Origin: Tretioscincus oriximinensis
Taxonomy: Eukaryota; Chordata; Lepidosauria; Squamata; Gymnophthalmidae
Assembly (NCBI GenBank): GCA_022410635.1
Contig: JAJVDF010000190.1
Coordinates: 976,541 to 1,040,540, forward strand
Direction: 5' to 3'
Length of the DNA: 64,000 nucleotides
In this document: one piece after another, positions 1 through 14,000 of the stretch
Layout: the number at the start of each line of letters is the position of its first letter
How positions within the stretch are numbered: the stretch's first letter is position 1
Made by a program: the position numbers and the translations under genes
Notes under the pieces: model-generated
Told to the model about the DNA's origin: nothing
The model's database searches: none
The model's input: only the letters and a program-made list of their open reading frames with translations

Positions 1-1651
1 GCTGTGTGGTGCTTTTATATCTCTTTCTCTCTCAAAGGGGGGGGGGGTTGTACAAAGATCATTACAATAATGAAGACTGTTTCTTCTTTTATAATTAAGA
101 GATGGTGGAATAGAATGAAATATTATTTGTCCTCATTTGCTTCATTCTTCCTGCTTCCTGCTATCAAGTAAAGCTATAATTTATACCAGAAATGCAGAAA
201 AGATAAGAAGGGATGAAAAGGACGTGGGGAGTGGGGGGAGAGGAAAAACAGCTATTTCCTTTCTAATGTTTTGACATACTTAAAGCTTAACGTTGAGGCT
301 TTATCCAGGCAGCCAGTACGGATACAGCTATAACAGACTTCAGCATGCAGTACTCCCAAGAACAACAGGAAATAGACAGCTAATTCTAGCATGCTTGAGG
401 GAAGGGAAAAAGAACCAAGATAAANGCCACTGAGACCCTGCCTGTGACAGTTATTACCCACTTAAGAGTTCCACTGTTCTCTACATGAAATAAAAAATGA
501 CAGAGAAAATGCAAACACGCAGAACCTATGATACAAATGGAGTGATTATCACAATCAGAGGAAGGTGACACCAATTTAGGATGCTTGGAATCAAGCTTCT
601 ATGGGATTCAGATAAGATGAGCCATCAGATTGCCTATAAACCAATTTAAGGAAATTATTTTATCATGAGTAGTTATTGTAACTTATTACTGATTATAATT
701 AATAATGTTATGAATTCACAGGAATGGGAGAACCATTTAAGGTCTGCAATGAAATGGTTGGTCAAATTGCAGCACTAGTAGAAATAGATTTGAGTAGGAA
801 AAAAATCACTGAGTATTTTTTGTAACAATTAGACACTATTTTACATGTTAAAAAATGATACACTGACTTTAGTTTTTGAGGAGTAATATGCTTAAAGATT
901 GTCAGAAGAAGTGAAGGTATTTTGTACTGAAGGAAGGATAGAAATATAATTTTACTCATAAGCACGAGGAGTGGCATCAGAAGTAACTTTTATGTTTTTA
1001 TAACTGGTATGTTTTATATTTTTCTGTTATTGTCTTTATTTTAATGTTTAACTTTTAACATCTAGACAAGAATGCTCCAGGACAGTAATGAAAACCCCAT
1101 GTCATCCTATCACTTGAGCTTCGTGTTATGCAAACTGAACTTCACGTTACACACATGNACACACACCTAGTATCATTCAGTACTACCAAGATAGCTAATC
1201 TCAGAAACAAAAAGCCAAAGTTTAAGAGGATAATTGCAAGAAGTGGTTCTACTGTAGAAAATATGTTCTTTCAAAATAATTGACAACAAACATAATACTA
1301 ATCTATCAGCTTTAATTTGTGGTACCAAGAAGCTGAGGCTGCTTTATTTTGTTTTCTGGCTATAGAACCACAATGATCCACAAGTACTCTTTCCTTTGTC
1401 ACAGTAAACACCTCTAGAGAAATACCAATATTTTCAAAATAGCCAGAAAATATACTTGTTATGTTATAACTACTAATGGAATATTTATCAAACTGAATAG
1501 CTCTAAACAAGTTTAAAAATGGTAAAAAATTAAAAACTGCTAACTGTAAATTTGTCTAGAAAACACAGAGTCCTTTAAGTACCCATAAATATCTTCAAAA
1601 AGGAACAAATAATATTTCCATTAACCGCATCAAAAGTCTCAAACGTTATCC
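1..1651. other. MAP4K3 intron 14 sequence, no gene
   Basis: AT-rich sequence with short homopolymers and a small CA-rich patch near 1150. No exon, RNA gene or recognisable repeat was found. Confidence 0.6.
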
Positions 1652-1659
1652 CTCTAGAT

Positions 1660-1817
1660 CAGTGATTCCCAAACTTTTTTGAACTGCCACTCTCAAGCCA
1701 CATCCCTAGTGCCTCCCATCCCATTTACCTAAATTGTATAAAACAATTTTTACTGCCCCCCCTTCAATGTCTTCAGCACCCTTAGGGGGGCAGTACCACC
1801 CACTTTGGGAATCATTG
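1660..1817. mobile_element. hAT-type MITE (158 bp) with 8-bp TSD
   Basis: Terminal inverted repeats CAGTGATTCCCAAA and, reversed from the right end, CAATGATTCCCAAA (13 of 14 match). The element is flanked by identical 8-bp target duplications CTCTAGAT at 1652-1659 and 1818-1825. Eight-bp duplications and CAGTG-type ends are hallmarks of the hAT superfamily. No transposase is present, so it is non-autonomous. Confidence 0.88.
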
Positions 1818-1955
1818 CTCTAGATGTTCTTGGACTACAAATCCCAGCATTCTATGCCAGCACCAATTGAAATCCTGAGAACTGTAGTCCCATCTTGGGG
1901 CCACAGTCCGAGATCTCTGGGTTACACAACTGTCTCAAGGTGCTGTTTTACTTAC

Positions 1956-2014
1956 AAATTCATGATGAGGTTCTGTTTCTTTTCTTAAAGGTGGATCGAA
2001 TTTTACTTGGCCGA
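1956..2014 (-). CDS. MAP4K3: MAP4K3 exon 14 (residues 336-355, last in window)
   Basis: 59-nt exon, TCTAG acceptor, encoding [19 protein letters not shown]. The donor is read as TTT|GTAAGT, making the last residue F where human has L; phase 0. The following exon (PDSDGFLD in human) is not found in 1-1955, so it must lie beyond the window. Confidence 0.92.
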
Positions 2015-5000
2015 CTAGAGAAAAAGATAAACAACATATAGGGTAAGGGAAGAGCAAATTATAAAGGATTTTTTAAGATACAACCCTTGTTTTTTATTTG
2101 GATTAACAAAGCTTCACTCTATTTTCCTTAAGAATACAAAAAAGAAGTGGTGAGTCTATCAAATGACGTAAGTTCAGTCCTAAGGAACCAAGTTGAGTGG
2201 GTCAAGATATAACATAGTAGGAAAGAATGATGCTACATTGTTCATAACAAATCTAAAGTTTATCATTTAGCTACAGCAAATATCTGAAATCATAATAAAG
2301 TTTCAAATTAGTATAAATGTCAGCAATTTAAGTCTCTTTCTATAACTCAGTTTATCTTTATGCTGGAGCTCCAATATTTAATATAGGATGTTACTAGGTC
2401 TTAATCTTTACCACCATAATGAGTATAAACACTGAAAGTATAGCTATAACTAGTTGTAAAATATATACGTACTTACAGTTTATTTCAGAGCGTGTTCTTT
2501 CTTCACGTACATTTCTGCTTGTTGAATGGATTCTATGAGGCACAAGAAGAGGCTAGGAAAGTACAGTAGTTATTTTTAATAAATGCTGATTTATAGGATT
2601 GTCATGAATGATTTTAAACACACTGTTTACATTGCATTATATGCATTAAATACTATTGCAAATGTACAGGCTAAACTACCTCTTATGAATCAAGGAAGAG
2701 GTGCCAAAATACAATCACTGCCTTGCCTTCACTTGGTTAGTATCCCATTTCACATGCTACTCCTTCCCTGGCAGGTCTACTAAAGCTGTTATTATTGCAT
2801 CAAGATATTCAGAAAAGGTGGACACTGACCAGTTCCTGCATAGATATTTAGTTATGAATCCCTTATCCTAGTAAATATGTCTGAAAAAACCTTCAGAGCT
2901 GCTGTATTCCACTACAGAATGAAATGCAGCTCACCGTTTCATGCAGAGTGCTAAATACCCCACAGAGGGCAAAATATTCTAGAAATCAAGATTTATTTGT
3001 ATGATTTGAGTTAGGGTAGGGACCATTCTAGCAAACCCATATACTTTATTCTAATAATTATAAAGTCCACATTCCAATCATATACCTCCCAAATAAAAAA
3101 GAAATTTAGGTCCTTTTTGTGTTGGACCTTATTCCAACTCAAAAAATAATAAGAATAAGAGACATTAAGGTATAGAATGATATAGAGATATAAGTAAGTA
3201 AATTAATTAAAAAATATTCTGGATCAAGGTCTTGCTGTTCCTATAGCAGTACAGACAATGGCAGGCCAAACTCTTATTCTGGGATGTATTCCAAAATAAA
3301 ACTCAGTGCAGAATGGATCTAAAACTGAACATCCTAAAAAGTTTCTCAGATCCATAATGTATTTAAATAAAATTAAATGGTAAACGTAATCTTGATCTGT
3401 TAAACACAGTTTAGCAGAGCTCACTCCAAACATTGGTACAAAATTTAAAAGTATTAGCTTGTAAAAACAATTGAGGACTTAAAGAAATAGTACAGTAATA
3501 ATATTTAGCTATAAGTATTCTGGAAATAATTAGACTGTGCTCATTTTAGTAATTGAAATTTTACAGTAGAATAATCTTTAAACTTTTACCAAAAGACTAG
3601 CAACAAATCTGCTGTGCAAAAAAAAAAATAGTACGGGCTCTAGGAAACTTGTTTTTCTCATTTTTCATGAAACATAATACAAACTAGGGGAATTGGCCCA
3701 CTGCCTTTGGAATACAGTGGGCTCTAGCATTATGCCTTAGGCAGTGGGAGAAAACAGCGTAGAAAAGCAGACAGAAGTACAAATTAATCTTTGACAGAAT
3801 TCCTGTTCCCTGTTTTAAGATTTTAATTTGTATTTCTGTCTGCTTTCTACGCGAAGTCTGTGTGTGTCCCGGTTGCTGACGCATGCACGTTACACGCATG
3901 TCTGATGCATGNGTGTTAAAGCCTTCTGTANGCTACGCTCGTTTTGGAATTATTATAAGTGATTGGGTGAACAAAGGCTGTAGCAGAGGGGAAAAGAGGT
4001 ATGTAGTAGTAGTAGATTTTATCAACCAGAGAAGAAAGATTAGGTTGTGTTATGCNCACTTTTTAAAGAAGTGAGTCGGGGAGTATGTTCTCCCAACCTA
4101 AGGAGGAAGATTAGGCTGTGTCATTATCAGTATGCCTTGTCTTTTCTGTACAAGGATTCCTTTAAGTCCAATTTATATTGTTTATTTGCTGCAAAACTTT
4201 GAATCAAATATTTTGATGGTTCTAAATCTTCTTCAATTGCACACAAATTATAATGTTTCTGATCCAATATAGCTTAAATATATCAATTTGTGTAAGAATA
4301 CCATGTAGATACTAAAAAACAGCTATACTTTTACCGGTGTTAATGCAATAGCAAGAAACAGTACAAAGCTATAAAAACTCTGTAAGGGAATTGTGTTACT
4401 GCAGTGATTTAGCAGTAGTATGTGTACTTGAATTGTTATTTGGCCTCTAGACCATAAAACATCCCAGTGCAAATAATAACAGCAAACGAAGCTTCTGGAA
4501 AGCACTATGTCATTGCAGTTNAAGTGTGTAAAGGAACAGAATTCAGTTGCTGCTTTACTCATGCCTTTCCTTTTGAACATACAGATGATTTTCACACAAA
4601 GAAAATGCAAACTTTAGAAAGTTCAGTCAGGATTCAACTATGTGACTATTGTAATATTAATATGCTTAATATGTATAATATGTTTAATTGTTGCATTAAA
4701 AATATGCAGTATTTCTTACCTCTGGATCATCATCATCAAAATCATGATAAGTGGAATGATCAGGATTATTCATTTTATCCAGTAATTCTATAGCAAGTGT
4801 TCTGTTTAACGGCTGAGTTACAAAAGGATGCTAAAATGCAAGACAAAAAGAAAAAAAAATCCACATGAATTTGAAGAAAAATATGCAATTTAAAAGTTCT
4901 CAGTACATTTTTGGAAAATTCCTTTAAGACATGGAGGAGGGTTCAAAATTCCAGTCTTTAACACGATTAGTAAATTGAGTGTTCAGCTACTAATTCATAA

Positions 5001-8000
5001 TTATTATCTTCATAAAAACTAACAGCCTAGAAAGCTTTAAGAGAGGATTAGACAAGTTCATGGACACAAAGGATATAAATAGCTACTAGGATGGATGTCT
5101 GGATAATGCCTCTGAAATGGAGCAACAGACATATTCCTGAAACACCATTTGTAGGGAGTTGAGAACAGGTGCATACTTAGGTGCTTTCTAAGTTCATTAC
5201 AAAAGCAGGCTGGAGGGACAGGCAGGACTCCTCTAAATGCTATTTGCAGTGAGGTGAAAGTGGATGTAGATTTGATTCTTCTTCCAACTGAGAAATTCCA
5301 GGGGAAATTTGATGGGCCATTATGTAAAACTGAACCTGGACTAGGTGGGTTGTGATCATTGGGCAGGGCTTCTCTTATATGGCATGTTAAACTTTGGGAA
5401 ATAGCAATTAACTAGCAGAGGATGTCTGTTCTGAAGTCTGCTAATGGAACAAGCTTCTAGCCGTCACCTCCAGTTGTGTTTCCTCCACGCTGCCCTGGCC
5501 CACCGCTGCTCTTACTGCCGCTTTTCTGCCCATCCATCAGCGAGGCTGCCTGTTGGGGCCGGCTGGGTTAGTGGAGGCTGGTGCTGACCTGTGCATTCAG
5601 CTGTGCAGTAGGGAGAGTGGGAGCATGCCTTCTAACTGATGGACAGTAATGGTGCTATTGCCATTCTGTAAAGCGGCAATTGTGGGAATTTGTGAGCTAC
5701 AAATTAGTTAGAGGAGGATGAAAGCCCAGATTATCAGCATAATACAATGTGTCCAAAACCCAATTTTAAACTCTATATATATCTACAGACAATGTTTCAT
5801 TATCTCCTTTCCAGTAACGGGAACTGTCATTATTTTTTAAGCTATAGGGTAGGCTACAATAAATATAAATAAATAAATAAAATTATTATTGATCTNAGAC
5901 TTTTGAGCTGTTTTCTAAGAATTCCAATTTGATCCTTAAATTGAATCTTTAAATGTGGTTTAGCCTCCAATTATTCAAGGAACTTTGGAATTGATACTAA
6001 TTGTTAAAAGTGAGACAGCAACAGGTTTATTGGCTGTTTTGTTGTGATTAAATAAAATAGTGAACAAAGTTTTAATGATCAAATATTCTATTTTTTTTAA
6101 AAGAAAATTGAAAAACAAAACCCCCTTAAATCGTACCTGTAGAAGTTTTTCTGCAGTAGGTCTTTTTTTGGGATTCTTTGTAAGTGCCATTTTCACAAAA
6201 TGATGGAAGCTGTTTGACCTTTAAAATGACAAGACAAACTTTAGAAAAGTGCCAGTAAACCATCAGTATTGTGCAGTTATATTTTTAAAGATATTTACCA
6301 TTTCATTCTATCTTTTAATTTGGGAGGCTGAAAGTTGCTTTTTGTCATTAGAAAGAGTGCTCTGGGAAAAGGAAAAAAACAACATTTGCAATATAAGAAA
6401 TAGAAAATCTAGAATATTATTTTGAATTAACATTTTTTTAAAAAACACTCCTACTGAAAATATATCGAGCCATAGTCCTCAGACTTAACAGATGAAGAAA
6501 TCTCTTTTTGGTTTTTCAGAGTCTGTGTTTTGATGGCTAAGATAATTGTAATTTATCAAGACTGTGGCTGTATCCATATTTCACTTATTTTTTGCACTAT
6601 AATTGGGTATTCCACAATAAAACATGGTTATTCTGGAATAAACCAGACCACACAATGCTTTATTGTGGATTATCCAGCTAAAGTGGAATCAATAGCTAAT
6701 GTGTGGATGCAGCCTGTGTTGACTCTATCTAATAGTCTTGTAGTGCAATTTTTACAAGACTATTGCAAGACCTATTTTTGATTCTTGCATCACTACCTGA
6801 TCCAGGTGCAACACAACCCTAAATTTAACAACCATTAATAATATTTTTTGCTTCATCTCAGACCAAAGTCATAGAAACTACATTGAATAGAAACACAACT
6901 TTACATGATGGTCCAGGAACACTAGCCAAAAGAAATGTGCAGCTGGTCTTTCATCTGCTGCAGAATAGTCACAATAAATGAGTTAACCCTCTAAAGATAG
7001 CCAATGGCTGTAGAGGGGGGATCTGAATTCACTCTAACAGAAGCATACAGCCATTCAGTTCTCTCTCTTATCAGCTTTATACTTTTCCAGTATCTTGAAA
7101 CATCTTTAAATTTAGTCAATTAATTATGGCACAAACCTTACTGGGTTAAAGTCCATTTTAATTTTATAAAATCATCCCAAATTACACATATGTATAGTAT
7201 GTGTTTGATTGAAAGGACAGCTCTAACAACTGCATTCAGAGGGGAATGGAATGAAGAACAGCATAAATGTTGAGAACTGCTGNGCATGTGCACTGGTTAT
7301 GTACAGCCTCAATTAAGCTGTACATTAAGTCATAGACTGTGTGGGGAACATAGTGCCATCCATTTCTCATGTCAAGTTGTTCTTTGCTTAGTACTTCAAG
7401 CTGAGACAATCAAAAAGAGTTCACTGTTGGATTTGTCCCAATTCTACTGACAATCAGGCATTTTACATGATGTTTGTATATTTTATTAAAATAATGTAAA
7501 CTTTCCTTGTAAATAATGCATTTTCTTGCATTTTTTTTTAAAAAACATAGTCTTATTTAGAGAAAATGGGCATGGCTTGGGATGAAGGAGGGGTGAGGTT
7601 TGGGGTAGGAGAGGGGATGGGGCTTTACACGTTATCACATTTATAGTGTGATGCCCTTCATGTGACAGCTGATGCACCTGGCTCAAAATTGCAAAAAATA
7701 TAAAGATGCTGAAAAGGTAACTGTTGGATATCATTAGTTAAATCCAATTGCTGGGTTTGGCATTAATGGCCTCATTTTGAAGGAATACCTATCCACAGGA
7801 GAGGCAGGAGCCCCTTGAAAACAGACTGCTGAGGTTTCTCAAAGACTGCATGTTTGTCAAAAGGCTTTGTACTCACTAAAAAAAGAATTCAAAGAAGCAG
7901 CTGGAACAGGAACGGAAACCTTATGGCTGGGACACTGGCTAGAAACTTGCTAGGTTCCTGCTCCTATTCTACTGCCTGGGAATGATACAATTTAGATGTT

Positions 8001-11000
8001 TATAATCTGCTATGCTCCAATGAGGAGCCCTGGAAGGAGGAACCTTTAAGAAGAAAGACAGAAGAAAAGGCAAAAAGGAGCTCTTTAAATATAAAAATAT
8101 TGTAAACACAAGTTGGTAAAAAGCCTTAGTCTCATATACTTGACTATCGTTTTGGGAGGAGTGGATTATAACTAAAGTATTAATTGATGCCTTGGTTTGC
8201 ACTAGGGATGGAAGGAAGATACTAGTGATACATGTACCTGTAATTCAGAATATCAGTTTATCTAAGGGAGTGGAGGGTGAGGACACTTATTTATTGACAA
8301 ATATATCAAAACTCATTGTAGGCACCTTAACAACAATATAAACGCTGTGTGTGTTAAGCAAAGCACTTTGTACGCTTTGGATAATATCCTCTATTGACTA
8401 GGAAGAAAAATCCCCTTTCCTATTAGCAGCCCTCTCTCTCTTGAACAGTTACTAAAGTACAAATCTGTAAACAATTCTATAAAAAATGATAAGCCTATCA
8501 ATCTGCCCTACAGTTATTCTGTTCTTACTTAAAAAACACCAACAACTCAGCATTCCAATCTTATATACTAACCTCATTGGATGCAAATCAAACATAGGGG
8601 GTTGAAGCTCAGCTAATTCTATAGCAGTTATTCCAACAGCCCATAGATCACAAAGCTGATTATATCCACCCTTCCTTTCAACTGCAGCAACTTCAGGAGC
8701 CATCCTAAAAAATGAAGCACAGCTGTTACAGAAAATGTTCCAAGTTCTGCATTTCTGGCAAAAAATGCTGCTCNTTAGTAAAGACGAAAACCTCTAATCA
8801 TCCCTATCATACATACTACTTTATAATTAGACTAATCATAATTCCTAGAACTTCAAGAAATAAGATAAGATCCAATTCAGAACAATCTGACATTTACAGT
8901 ATTGATAAAAGTGTTACTAAATCAAGATAATTACCAATATGGTGTTCCAATGAAAGATTTCCTTTTGGCAATTGTAGCTGTTATTTGTGCTGCTACTCCA
9001 AAATCAGCTATAAAAGATTTGAAGAGAAGTAATGCAAAACTTTAATATTTTTTATTAAATTAAACAGAACAACCATGTTATGGTGCATTTGTTATCTTTG
9101 CTGAATGGGCGGGACAACTTTCAAAAGCTTTTGAAACAGAAAGAACGTAGGTTTTATTGTTAACTGCCCTGAGAGCTTTGGGTACCGGGGTGGTGGGGTG
9201 GTGGTATAGAAATGCAAATAAATAAATAAAAGAAATGAACAAATACTAGACATGCAATCCTCTGACAAATAGTTCCATAATCATGGATCATTTTTAAAAT
9301 AAAAAAAAATTAAAATATTTTTAGACTGCTTTCTATAAAAACATAATCTTAAAGTGGTGTGGAATTTTTTTATCAGCAACCCTTGAGTTTCGCAATTAGT
9401 TTACCAGGGTTGATTGTGAGATTGCTCAAAGGGCATGTCACTGACTTTTAGTTGAGAGACAAATAATGTTTAAGAGACAGTGGATCACAAACTGTTTGTT
9501 GACTTTATTTTGTATATATTGCCCAAGAGGGTGATGAATGGTGTGCTATTCTGTACTTGAAGTCCTTAATACATTTTTAGTAAAGAAACATTTCAAGATG
9601 AAACCCTTGACCACAATAAAGAATTTTATCCAGAAAGCAGATTTCATTTTATCACTCAAGGATGCATATCTTTATATTCTTATTCAGTTCCAGACTGATT
9701 ATACCAGGTTTCACAGTGGAGAGGTGTCTTTCCCTTTGGTCTTACTGCTGCTACTAGAACTTGCACTAAGATTTTTGGGATCCTGATTGTAAGAGAGGGA
9801 CATGCCAGCCTACAAAGAAGGAGGAGGAATAGAAGAAAGAGAAGAAGGAGGAGAAGAAGAGCAGAAGAGAAGAAAAAAACAAGAGAAGAAGAGACAGAGA
9901 AGAAAAGAAGAAAAAAACAAGAAAGGAAAAGAAGAAAACAAGAAATGAGAAGAAGAGAAGCAGCAGCAGATTTAAGCCCACTGCTTTAGGGAGAACACTA
10001 GAGCCCACTGTATCCCTAAGGCAGTGGGCTTAATTCCATTAATGCTGCAATATTAACAGCTATCTTATTGTATTTTGTTTATTGCAGTTATCAACTTCAA
10101 AATGTTGCAGTTTTGGTGAATGGCTAGTGGGTGATGCCCCAAGCAATCACATCTGCATGTTGTCCATCTTCAGTCACATCTTCACCTCTCTCTAAAAATG
10201 CAGAATTTCCAAGTTGACAGTTAGGCCCTCTCAAAAAACCATTACTAATGTCATACTAAGGCTCTTGTATGGCTATGTGGAATGCTTTGGTCAAATATAA
10301 GCTCCTCCCAGCTTACAACCCACCAATGACAGAAAAAAAAATTTGGGATGATTTTGCAATGTATAATATATACCAACATTTAGCACAGGGAAGTGAACAT
10401 ATATGAACATATTTACCTAATTTCACATGACCGTTATCAGTTAAAAGAATATTTGCTCCCTAGAAAGGAAATACAACATACAAATTCTTAAGAAATTACG
10501 ATATGTTCTTTTAATGCTAACAATTTCTGTATACATGGTGCAAAATAAGATGACCTTAGGAAATACAGTATGGCAGTTTGGACTATGACACAATGGAATA
10601 TTCCATTACCCAAACAAAAGACATTCAAAGGAAGATGAAGAATCCCTCCTGCCTTGACTTTAACCTAAAAAAGTATTCTTTTTTAAGACAAGTATTCTGA
10701 TTAAGATATCTTCAGATAGTGCTTGGTTTACCTCTATTACAATCTGTGAAAACTCCTGAAAAGCAGTTCCCACTGTGTCAGGAAACCAAGACTATTTCAA
10801 TCAAGATAATTTAAATCAAAAATTAAATAAAATAGGGGAGATAAATTTACAATGTGCCAGGATGAAGCTTGTCTGACATTCACTCCCTAATGATCTAGAT
10901 CAAACCAAGACCCACCAAATCCAGCATCCTGTTTCTGCTAGGTGAAAAAGCAGTATACAGTAACACCCTTCCTACTTTCAATACTTGTTTAAAGTTTCTA

Positions 11001-14000
11001 TTAGGACTATGTATGAACCTTTGCTAATTATATAGATTAGTTACACTGGTTCGGCTGGTTGGATGAAACCAAATAGAATAATGACTGATGTTCAGCTCCA
11101 AACTAATACAACTTTACAATGAGCTAAAATACATAATAAAACTTTTTTTATCTGCCTTGCTTTCTGGGTAAGGATTTTTATTTTTTTGTTTAAGAAATAC
11201 CATTTGCCTTCATAAAAGGTACCTTGGATGCAAGCCTGTTTTCCAGAAACATATACAGCTATGTAATATTAGGAAAATCAATGACTGGATAATAGCTAAT
11301 AGACACACACTCAACTGTAGTGACGAGATTTAATAATTGAGTNCTATGCTATATTTGCTCTATTCTTTCCCAAATGCCAACTCTACTGATTTCAATTACA
11401 CTTCACATCAGCAATATTAACTATTTTCCAAATTAGCTTCAACATTGCCACAAGGGCTTGACATGGAATGTTTGAATGTTCAGGTGAGGTTCAAAGGTGA
11501 ATTAAAAGTGAAATAAAAAAGAAAATTCTTGTGACTCGCCAATCCACACCTAGACTGGTTCAAAAATTGTTCATGTTGATGTATATCAGCCTTAAGTGTT
11601 AACTATACTGCATTCTGAAGAATTCTATTATTTATAAGTTTTTATTAACATTAAGAAAAAGCAAAATGCTGAATTATATTAGGAAAGAACATTTTAAATT
11701 AATAAGCAGAAATAGGAGACTATGGCAGGTCTAGTGCAGGGTCTGCTTTAGACTGTTCCAGTTAGTGAAATACAGGTCCCTAAATATAAACGAGAAAAAT
11801 GTCCAATGCAGGGTTATAATTCCTTTCTAACTGTACTTTTTGCACTTGATTCTCAGCAGCCCTCAGATTAGTCTATCATGGACACAATTTCTTTTGTAAT
11901 TTTAGTTTGTATATATTTTACTTTTTTGCCATATGACTCTGCCTTTCAATTTTATACATTTATTTTTCATAAATATTCCTTAGCAAATTATAAATGTATC
12001 TGGTGTGCCTGTGCATTTTATAAACCACAAAATATGGTGCATTTTTTAAGTTGGAGCAAATGTTTAGCCACTATGCTTTGATCTGCACTCTGCATAATAT
12101 TTGACAGGAAAGAGCTGTTACTATCACACTCATGTAGAGTGATCAGCTTAGCTAATTTTGCCTTGGGACATAATTTGTGAGTATGTTCTATCTCTGATTA
12201 ATGTTTTTAGTATTCCTATTGGTTAAGCATGCAAATAGAATATGATGAATAGTTATTTTTTAAAAAACTCTGTTGGGATCCCAGTAAACATGCAAACAAT
12301 AGCACTCTCTCAGGATTATTCTACTCTAAACACTCAACTGCATACCTCTAAGTATTACTGAATTACAATTCCCAGCTCTGACTATATTTTAAAAACTGTT
12401 TCTAAGATGTAGGGAGTGGGTTTCTCTAAAACAGTTAGGAAGGAGTGTGTCTCAAAGGACTACATTCAGGAAAACTGCTCCACACTAAATAAGCAAAACA
12501 GCCTTCTGCACAGCCTTCTGATCCTATATATCTTTCATAGTATTGTTACATCATTTATTAGTCTGCTATAATAACAACACTTTAGGATCATAGGAACTGG
12601 CACCCTACTGAAGTTATTTAAAAAGCTATTTTCCTTCACAAAAGGTATTTCAGGTTATTCCAGAAAAATCCTGTTGAAAGTGCATTTTAGTTGTGGAAAA
12701 GTTAACAATGAAAGTAGGAAAAGATTTAAAGCAGGAAAACTGTAGCCTTACCTTGATATCTCTGTGCATTTTTCCTCTGCTATGAAGATAATTTAGCCCC
12801 TATGATTAAAAAAAAGCTATCAAACAAGTTTCTTTTCATATGTTATTCTGTAGGAAAACTCTCAATATAAAANAAACAGCCTTCGTATGGCTTTCATTTT
12901 GTTTCTATCAGTATCAGTGTAACGCATATGCACCTGAAGAAATAAGGATGACAGAAGGATCAACACAAGTTTTCTTGGCACATTTAATCCTTAATAAACC
13001 TAACAAACAGCGGGTTTGGGGGGGTTCTGGGAATTGGATTGGTCACATCTCTGACTGAGATAAATTTAATCTCATTGAATGTGAATGGGCTGAACTCTCC
13101 ACTGAAAAGACTATTAAGATTATTGAAGGATAGGAATATCCACGTTGCCCTTTCACAGGAGACTCATAAAAAGCCAGGAAGGGGTAAACTGGTTGATTCA
13201 ATGAGATGGCCAAAAATCTGGGAGTCAAGAGAACCAAACAAGTCAAAAGGAGTAGCAATATTGATGAGAGATGCTTTAAAGTTTGAGTGCAACCAGATGA
13301 AGACAGATAATGAAGGGAGAGTGGTCTTTATCAAGGGTCTGCTGCAGAACCAACTAACAACAATTGGTTGTATATATAACACTAACAAGCATCAGAGGCA
13401 GAAATTTATGAATAATGAATAAGTTTTACGGAATGACATGGGGTGAGATCTATGTGGGAGGAGATTTGAACGAGAACATAGAAAAGGAAGGGGGGGAAAG
13501 GAAAAAAGAAAGGAAAACAGGTCATATAGATATAGAAAAATGGGATTTAAAGGATTTAGTTAACTCTTATGGTGAGGCCAAAGGGAAAGGAACATATTTT
13601 TCAGCTAGAGCAAACAAATATTCAGTAATCGATCATGTCATGGCTGGGAAAGGGAACAGAGGAAAAATTCTCCAAGTTAAAGTAGGGTATTGCCCCGATT
13701 TACGTTTCTATTGAAAATGGGCTACGGAAGCCAAACCAAACATGGAGATTCAATCCATATATAGAAAGGAAGACAGAGAAACTTTAGAAAAGAGTATTAC
13801 ATTTTTCTTTCAAATTAATGTGAATGGGTAGCAAGAATGGGATATGATTTGGGATGCGTTTAAAGTTGTGATGAGAGGGGAATGTATAAGCAAAGAGATT
13901 ACCATGAAAAGGAACTATAATAGAAAAAGGATGGAGAGTGTTATGAGATTGACATTATATCTTAAAAAAAAAAAGGAAAAGCAAGAATTAATAAAATTAA

